Of a stretch of DNA of 64,000 nucleotides, positions 58,392 to 64,000 are shown piece by piece. The stretch is taken from the NCBI GenBank assembly GCA_002914805.1, contig JXTB01000004.1, positions 210,755 through 274,754 on the forward strand, in the 5' to 3' direction. Below the pieces are notes generated by a model. The model was not told where the DNA came from. It searched no databases and saw only the letters and a list, made by a program, of their open reading frames with translations. The stretch is from Parasponia andersonii (lineage: Eukaryota; Streptophyta; Magnoliopsida; Rosales; Cannabaceae). The position numbers were made by a program, and so were the translations under genes. Each line of letters opens with the position of its first letter. Position 1 is the first letter of the stretch.

Positions 58392-60079
58392 TCACTTCTC
58401 CTTTTCTGAGATTTTGACATGTAATCCATTAGGAAAGAACAAAGCAGGTTTCCGGATGATTTCCCCTCCTTTGATTACTGTCCACCTGACCATTATTCCA
58501 ACCACATGAATACATATAAGTTATTACTATTATTTTGTGAAAGAAAAAGAGTGAATTAGCTTATGATAAATTAAACTACAAAGAGAGCATAGGATTTTAA
58601 TTACTTGTACTTAGAAACCAGATAATGAAGAACCAGTGCAACTTGAAGCCTTGTGAAGTCAGCTCCCACACAAAGCCTCAAACCCCCACCAAAGGCCATA
58701 AATGTCTTAGAACCTGCATGCAATTTCTTTCCCTATTTTTTTTTTGAAAAAATAAAAAAGTAAAAATAAAAAGGTAATTTAGTTTTAGCAGCAAATCAAG
58801 ATATTGTTTATATATATAAGATATCAATATACTGTTTTAACAAATACTAATTAATATTCTATTAATCTAATTACCTCCCATCGCCACGGATTAAATTCCA
58901 ATGGATTATCATAGTAATCAGGATTCAAATGAACAGCTGATGGAATGATCATAACTAGCCAATTTTTTGGAATTGTATACCCTGTAATGGAATGATCATA
59001 ACTAGCCAATTTTTTGGAATTGTATACCCTGTAATGGAATGATCATAACTAGCCAATTTTTTGGAATTGTATACCCTATAAAAATAGTTACGAGCCTTTC
59101 AGGCTATATGCAATTGACAAAAGTTGGAAACAAATATACATAAAGAGAAACGAAGTACATAAGATAAGAAATGAGAGAGGAAAATTGATGAGATTTAATA
59201 ATATCCCCTGATTACAAAAGACAGGAAAAGTTTAGATAGCATATAGTAACATATAGACACATAAATGTAATGGAGATTGTTCCAATAAACATTTGATCTT
59301 AATGCAAGCTACTTGTTACTGTTTTTGTTTACACACTTGCACGCACTTGATGCATGTAGCACTAATTAAGATCAGATATGTGATATATAGTTAAGGAGGT
59401 TCAATATACTAAATATATAAAACTATTATATTTAAAATCTGTGTTATATGGTCTATGAACTTGCCCTTCATCACAACATCTTCCACAGCTCTTCTGAAAA
59501 CCACTGGCACAATATTTGCAAATCTAACGGTTTCATTGATAACCTTCACATGTAACCCAAAATAGAGAAAACATATTGGCCATTAATTAGGACATAGAAA
59601 CCCCAAGAAAAAATTATATAGAAAACCACCCGTAAATCGTTTAAATAACAAACCCAACTCACCATGTGTGTGAAAGTCATGGATTTATATTCCTCCCATG
59701 AAAGCTCAATGTCGTCATTGCCACGGTGCCTTAGGATTTGGTCATGCTCTTTCTGGAAAAGAGTTAACTAAAAATTATTATTATTATTATTATTCTTACT
59801 ATTATTTTTGGCGATAGAGAAAATTACCATACTAATATATATATATATATATAGCACCAATCCCCTAGATATTTTTTTTTATCTATATATATGTATTGTT
59901 TTGCCCAATTAAAATTTATCATGCACATTTTTAATATTAAAAAATAAGAGAGAAATAGCATTAATGATACACATCTTTTCATGTACATCATTATAGCTAT
60001 TAGATCACTATTAGATGATAATCTAACAGCTAAAAAAATACTTATACATAGGTTAAAACAAATATCTACTGGATTGGAA

Positions 60080-60116
<37 letters not shown>

Positions 60117-62555
60117 AATGAAAAGTTGAAGAGATAAATTATATATATATATATATGGCACCGATTCAGTAGGAATTTTTTTTAACCTATACATAGATAT
60201 TATTTTGGCCAATGAAAATTTATCATGCACATTTTTAATAATAAAATGTAAGAAAGAGAAATAGTATTAATAATACACGTCTTTTTATGCATCTTATTAT
60301 AGTCATTGAGTTATCGTTAGATGATGATCCAACAGTTAAAAAAAATACACATAGACAAGAAAAAAAAAGACCTATTGGATTGGCAACCATATATATAGTT
60401 GGAAAATTAAAGAACACACAAACCGTTAATTCCGCTAATACTCGTGGATGATCAGATATAAACTTCACAGCTAATGTAATTGCTGATGATGTGGACTCAT
60501 AAGATGCGAAGACAAGTAAAAACAACAAGTCTATAACTAAACTCTCATTCAAAACAGTTTCTTCTTTTTTCAATTCTTCAAGCAAATAATCCAAGTAATC
60601 ACCGCGATTCATATTCAATCTCTTCCTTTCTTCATATATATCCTTAATCACTTTTATTGCCTTCTTTCGACCCTAATTTCGAAGGTGAAAAATTAAATCA
60701 ATCCAAAATTCGGAATACTATTAAGCAGTTTAAATATATTGATTAGATCGTGAAAAGAAAAATTAATCTTCAAAATGTAGTATAAGTACTTGCAAACATG
60801 CATGATAAGCGGTTCCAGGAATGTTCAAAGGAAAGGATATAAGTCCCTCTAGAAATGCATCGTAGCTCTGCTTGAGTTTTTTTGACGCCTTCGATTCATC
60901 ATAACTAATGAGCTTCTCAGCAAAATAGTCAAATATCATCTGCATTTAACCAATAACAAATTAATAACAATCTAGTTTGATGTAATATATTATAATTAGT
61001 AACAAATATTTCTACTTGTTTCCTTGGCTTGATCGCAAAGTACTAGTGCAACATGTTCATAGAGATTATAAGCTTTGGTGCCTAATTGACGGTCCATAAT
61101 ACAAATTTTCATTTGGTTTGCCTAATTATTGTATCATATAGCCTATAGAGTTTTGCTGCTTCTTGATGAGTTGTACTCTCTTGACCTTATTTGTTATTTA
61201 CCATCTATAAATATTAAAGGCTTTTGAGAGTTTTATTGAAAAGAAAAAAGAAGAAGAAGAAATTTTGATATAAGATACACACAAATATATGATAAAATAT
61301 AAGATAGAAAGCTAAATTAAGAAATTCTCTACATTTGAGGCTACTTCTTTGAGATCTACAATGACATTGTTGGCCCATGAACGCATATATGTGCGAGTGG
61401 CTTTATCCATATGAGCTAAGAGTCTGTCCTTCAAAGTTTCAGGACCAATAATTTGTAGAACCAAATTCTTAAGGTACTTGTGAACTAATCCATGTTGCCC
61501 CGGAAAACTTTCTCCTGTAATTGTCATAAAACTCTCTGTGTAACAAAGTTCGAAAGATTTTCCTTCTTGCTGAAAGATTTGATAATTAATTTCTGGATCT
61601 GTTGACACTATCACATTTTTGCCAACTAAATTTGTACGAAACAAGGATCCATATCTGCAAATCAATTATAATTACGTGTTAGATTGAACAGTCATGTAAC
61701 GTGAAAAATATACTGGATTAGTGAATCTAAATTGGACTTAATTGTCAAGTTAGTCATCTATATCTGTTTCTTCAAAACAAACATTCATTTTAATCGAATC
61801 GCTTAATTTCGTTTGTTTATTGCGGTATTTTTAATTTGAAACGATAAATATTAGGGTGTATTCAAGGGACCGAGTATGTGAGATATTTTAATTTGAAACA
61901 AAGTATTTAATTAGAGAGAAAATCATATACTCTGGAGGATCAACAAAATATTAGTTGTATATATTAAACTATTTCTGATATATCAAATTCACGCTTAACA
62001 AGAAAATCATAGATGTAGCAAAAGGAGAAACTATATAGATTTTTGAATACCTTCAATAACATTTATACTAACTTTCTGTTTGATTGTGAAAGATATGATG
62101 TCTATATAAGAACCATAACGAAATCGATACTGAACTAGAAAATTAGATAAATACAATTAAAAAGAATTTGTTCATTTAAAATGGTGTAATTTTACATTAT
62201 TTTGAGGGATATACATGAATACGTATTTCAACATGAAAAACTACTTAGGCTAGCTAATGCCATTGAGTAGCAGAATTAATCCCATAAATCAGACCAAAAT
62301 AAATAAAAACTAAATTGAGGAAAGGTATATATACGTAGCGTTATACCTTGCCATTCTCTTTCTGACAAAAGGTGTTATTTCGTATAAATCGTAGGGCGAA
62401 AAGAACTCCATAGTCTCTCCAATGAGGGGGATGCCCGTTGAGCCAGGTGGAAGCTTTCCGTTACATTTGGGGTTCATCCATCCACAAACCCAATAACTCA
62501 ACCAGCTTATTATTCCGAAAACTAGAGCGGTGGATGAGAAAACCAACCACATCAT
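58392..62555 (-). CDS. CYP87: Cytochrome P450, CYP87 family, 475 aa, nine exons
   Basis: This gene encodes an ER-bound plant monooxygenase of the CYP85 clan; substrate unknown, although relatives act on triterpenes and sterols. Exons (minus strand): 62347-62555, 61333-61654, 60790-60939, 60424-60672, 59663-59752, 59465-59543, 58875-58981, 58605-58732, 58392-58485. These join into 476 codons. Landmarks: membrane anchor at residues 3-25; proline hinge KLPPGSTGIPLIGE; I-helix FASYEST (residues 282-288); K-helix ETVR (344-347); FNPWRWE (396-402); heme loop FGGGLRLCVG with Cys423; C-terminus EKEK. The segments LISFPLNIPGTAYHACLQGRKKA and KYLKNLVLQIIGPE place it in CYP87. Intron 6 has a GC donor (gcaagt) and triplicated acceptors; only the innermost acceptor keeps the frame. 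Intron 4 holds two MITEs. It is intact only if splicing is correct. Confidence 0.9.
58942..59077 (-). repeat. 47-bp tandem repeat (2.9 units) over exon 7 start of CYP87
   Basis: The unit starting ggaatgatcataactagcca (plus strand) begins at 58942, 58989 and 59036, with no mismatches in the shared part. It spans the first 40 or so bases of exon 7 and its acceptor. Possible exon starts are therefore 59075, 59028 and 58981, each after an AG. Using either outer acceptor adds 94 or 47 bases, shifts the frame and meets a TAG. Confidence 0.92.
59461..59464 (-). other. GC-AG splice donor of CYP87 intron 6
   Basis: After exon 6 (GTGATGAAGG) the minus strand reads gcaagttc. Only a GC donor here joins exon 6 to exon 7 in frame (K-G-Y-T-I-P). 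GCAAGT is the usual form of rare GC-AG introns in plants. A GT two bases on would not fit the frame or the protein. Confidence 0.72.
59854..60082. mobile_element. MITE copy E, in CYP87 intron 4 (229 bp)
   Basis: It starts gcaccaatcccctagatat and ends ctactggattggaaaac, flanked by (TA)n on both sides. It has the diverged internal block cccaattaaaatttatcatg and the palindrome around tattagatgataatctaaca. It is the most diverged complete copy. Confidence 0.82.
60157..60388. mobile_element. MITE copy F, in CYP87 intron 4 (232 bp)
   Basis: It starts ggcaccgattcagtaggaat and ends cctattggattggcaacc, with (TA)n on the left and tatatata on the right. It holds gccaatgaaaatttatcatg and the palindrome near gttagatgatgatccaacag. 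It lies 75 bases from copy E, separated by TA tracts and a short AT-rich stretch. Confidence 0.86.
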
Positions 62556-63905
62556 CTTCCTTAATTAATTTTTCATTTCACGCATGAATATATGGCTTTT
62601 TTTTTTTCTATATAGTATAGTACTACGTGCATAGAAGAAAATATGTTTGTGCATGCATGGAGTAGTACGTGATGAGACATATATATCTGTATATATATAC
62701 ACACACGAATTATTAGAAGAGAGACTAAAGTAGAGACGAGGAAAATAAATTTAGTTTTCTTCTGTGAGGAGAAATACGTAATTATAGTTATTAAGCGTTT
62801 TAGCTCAAGTGCTATTAATTAATGGTGGTGGTGGAGAGACTGGATTGGTTTTAGATGAAGATGTAGATCATGAGTAGACTTGCATATATGATAAATGATG
62901 CGTAAATTTCGAGTTAATTTGTTTTTTTTTTTTAATTATTGAGAAACAACTAATTGATAATATTCGGTAAATATATAGAGAATAGATCGAACCACATTTC
63001 ATTTCAAAAAAGATCGAACTATATGTATATAAGGCAAAGATATATTTGGTTTTGTTTGCACGTACATTAATTTGCCAACTATATATACTATTTTCGTCAT
63101 ATCATAACTTATATTGTTCTACACTAAATTAATGACTCCAAATTAATATTAGTTGTATAATATATCGTCAAATGTTGTAATGACGAGTTTTAGATTTGTA
63201 TTGCTATTTGACGTATATAGCACAGATAATTATAATAGTGCGCAAGTACTTTATATATAGAATGAAGGAAATGTTGAAGTACTCCAAGTAATTAATTCTA
63301 GTATGTGGGTGTGTTGATGGATATGATTCATACTAATGAATATATGCTATTCCGTAATTTCGATCTTCATATAAGTTAAGTCTAATATTTTTACGTACTT
63401 ACATAGGAGGGCGACCAAAAGTAGCCATTATCAATCCTCATCACAAGAATTCTTATCTTGGGAGAAACTAATATTTTCAATATAGGGAATTTAAATTAGT
63501 CTACATATATAGCACTAAACTATAATTCGTTGGGTTTTCCCACAAATTAAAACTCAATAAGTTACAGAACCATATATTTGGTGCAATAAGTAGGGTCTTT
63601 TAGGTAGTTGAGCTATAACCTACCTTAGCCTAATAGATCAGCCAGTTGCATGTATATGTACCTATATAATTGTCACAATTTAATGAAAAAGAATGGAACA
63701 TGGGAAAGTTCACCTTAACAAGGTATTGTTATTTGTGCAATAGAATTAAAATAATTGCTATGATTAAGGCCACCAATTATCAATAATATAGGTGGAGTGG
63801 CAAGGGGCTAATGGTTTAAATTGACAAGCTCTTGGATTTGAACAAGGCCCACCGTAGTGGTAGGGGTACATGGAAAATTAACTGACTTCACAAGGACTCA
63901 CATAC
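62556..63905. other. Upstream region of CYP87 gene
   Basis: AT-rich promoter region for the minus-strand CYP87 gene; a TATA-like ctatatag lies at about 62609. No other gene is seen. Confidence 0.5.
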
Positions 63906-64000
63906 TGTTGATGGAGGTTTTATCAACAATAAATTTATAAATAATTAAGAGATGTGGCTTGTGTGAATTGAAGTAAATAATCAAAGCAAATAAGGAGACA
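63906..64000 (-). repeat. LTR of Tat-like element, cut by window end
   Basis: tgttgatggaggttttatca at the left matches, on the minus strand, the 3' end of the Tat LTRs (cctccatcaaca). The following caagccacatct and gtctcctt stretches match too. No primer site lies to the left, so this is the outer end of a 3' LTR of a minus-strand element continuing past the window, or of a solo LTR. Left flank catac is the candidate target duplication. Confidence 0.85.

Noticed and set aside
1-64000. tRNA, rRNA, CRISPR arrays or prokaryotic operons
   Set aside because: No tRNA-like box A/box B pair with a cloverleaf, no rRNA stretch and no spaced repeats of the CRISPR kind were seen by eye; the genes are eukaryotic with introns.

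Overview
The window is nuclear DNA of a flowering plant, most likely a eudicot. The genes have GT-AG introns in an AT-rich background. They belong to plant families: an ERF transcription factor, an RS40/RS41-type SR splicing factor, a plant ARM-repeat protein and a CYP87 cytochrome P450. Around them lie Ty3/gypsy elements of three plant lineages and a family of short inverted-repeat transposons. One run of 85 N and two single N show a draft assembly. I cannot name the species.

Layout. 1-2356: 5' end of a Tat-like Ty3/gypsy element on the minus strand, cut by the window edge. 2357-7048: non-genic, with a probable copia-type LTR remnant near 5.8-6.6 kb. 7049-7690 (-): broken copy of an EG16-type GH16 glucanase. 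9753-10142: possible small solo LTR. 10389-15706: complete but dead CRM/Galadriel-like Ty3/gypsy element. 17664-18590: intronless ERF gene. 19188-20014: three copies of a MITE inside (TA)n tracts. 20458-22638: probable 2.2-kb solo LTR. 23299-34286: full-length Tat element with an exact 5-bp target duplication and a decayed, spliced antisense gene between integrase and 3' LTR. 36160-40120: SR splicing-factor gene. 43513-52242: Tekay/Del element with very long LTRs, one holding a nested MITE. 53480-57027: ARM-repeat gene with a long leader. 58392-62555 (-): nine-exon CYP87 gene. 63906-64000: start of another LTR of the first Tat family.

Four host genes look able to make protein: the ERF, the SR factor, the ARM-repeat gene and, with a caveat, the CYP87 gene. 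The EG16 copy is a pseudogene. The host genes are functionally unrelated and do not form a cluster. The ARM-repeat and CYP87 genes are convergent, with about 1.4 kb between stop codons.

The most interesting observations are: (1) a MITE family found only inside TA microsatellites, six copies here, with an antisense reading frame that stays open in most copies; (2) a CYP87 intron with a GC donor and three tandem copies of its acceptor, of which only the innermost keeps the frame; (3) the spliced antisense gene inside the Tat element; (4) 25-bp LTR repeats that account for the whole 50-bp length difference between the two Tat LTRs. I found no wholly new system. All positions were read by eye, and no alignment or search was run.
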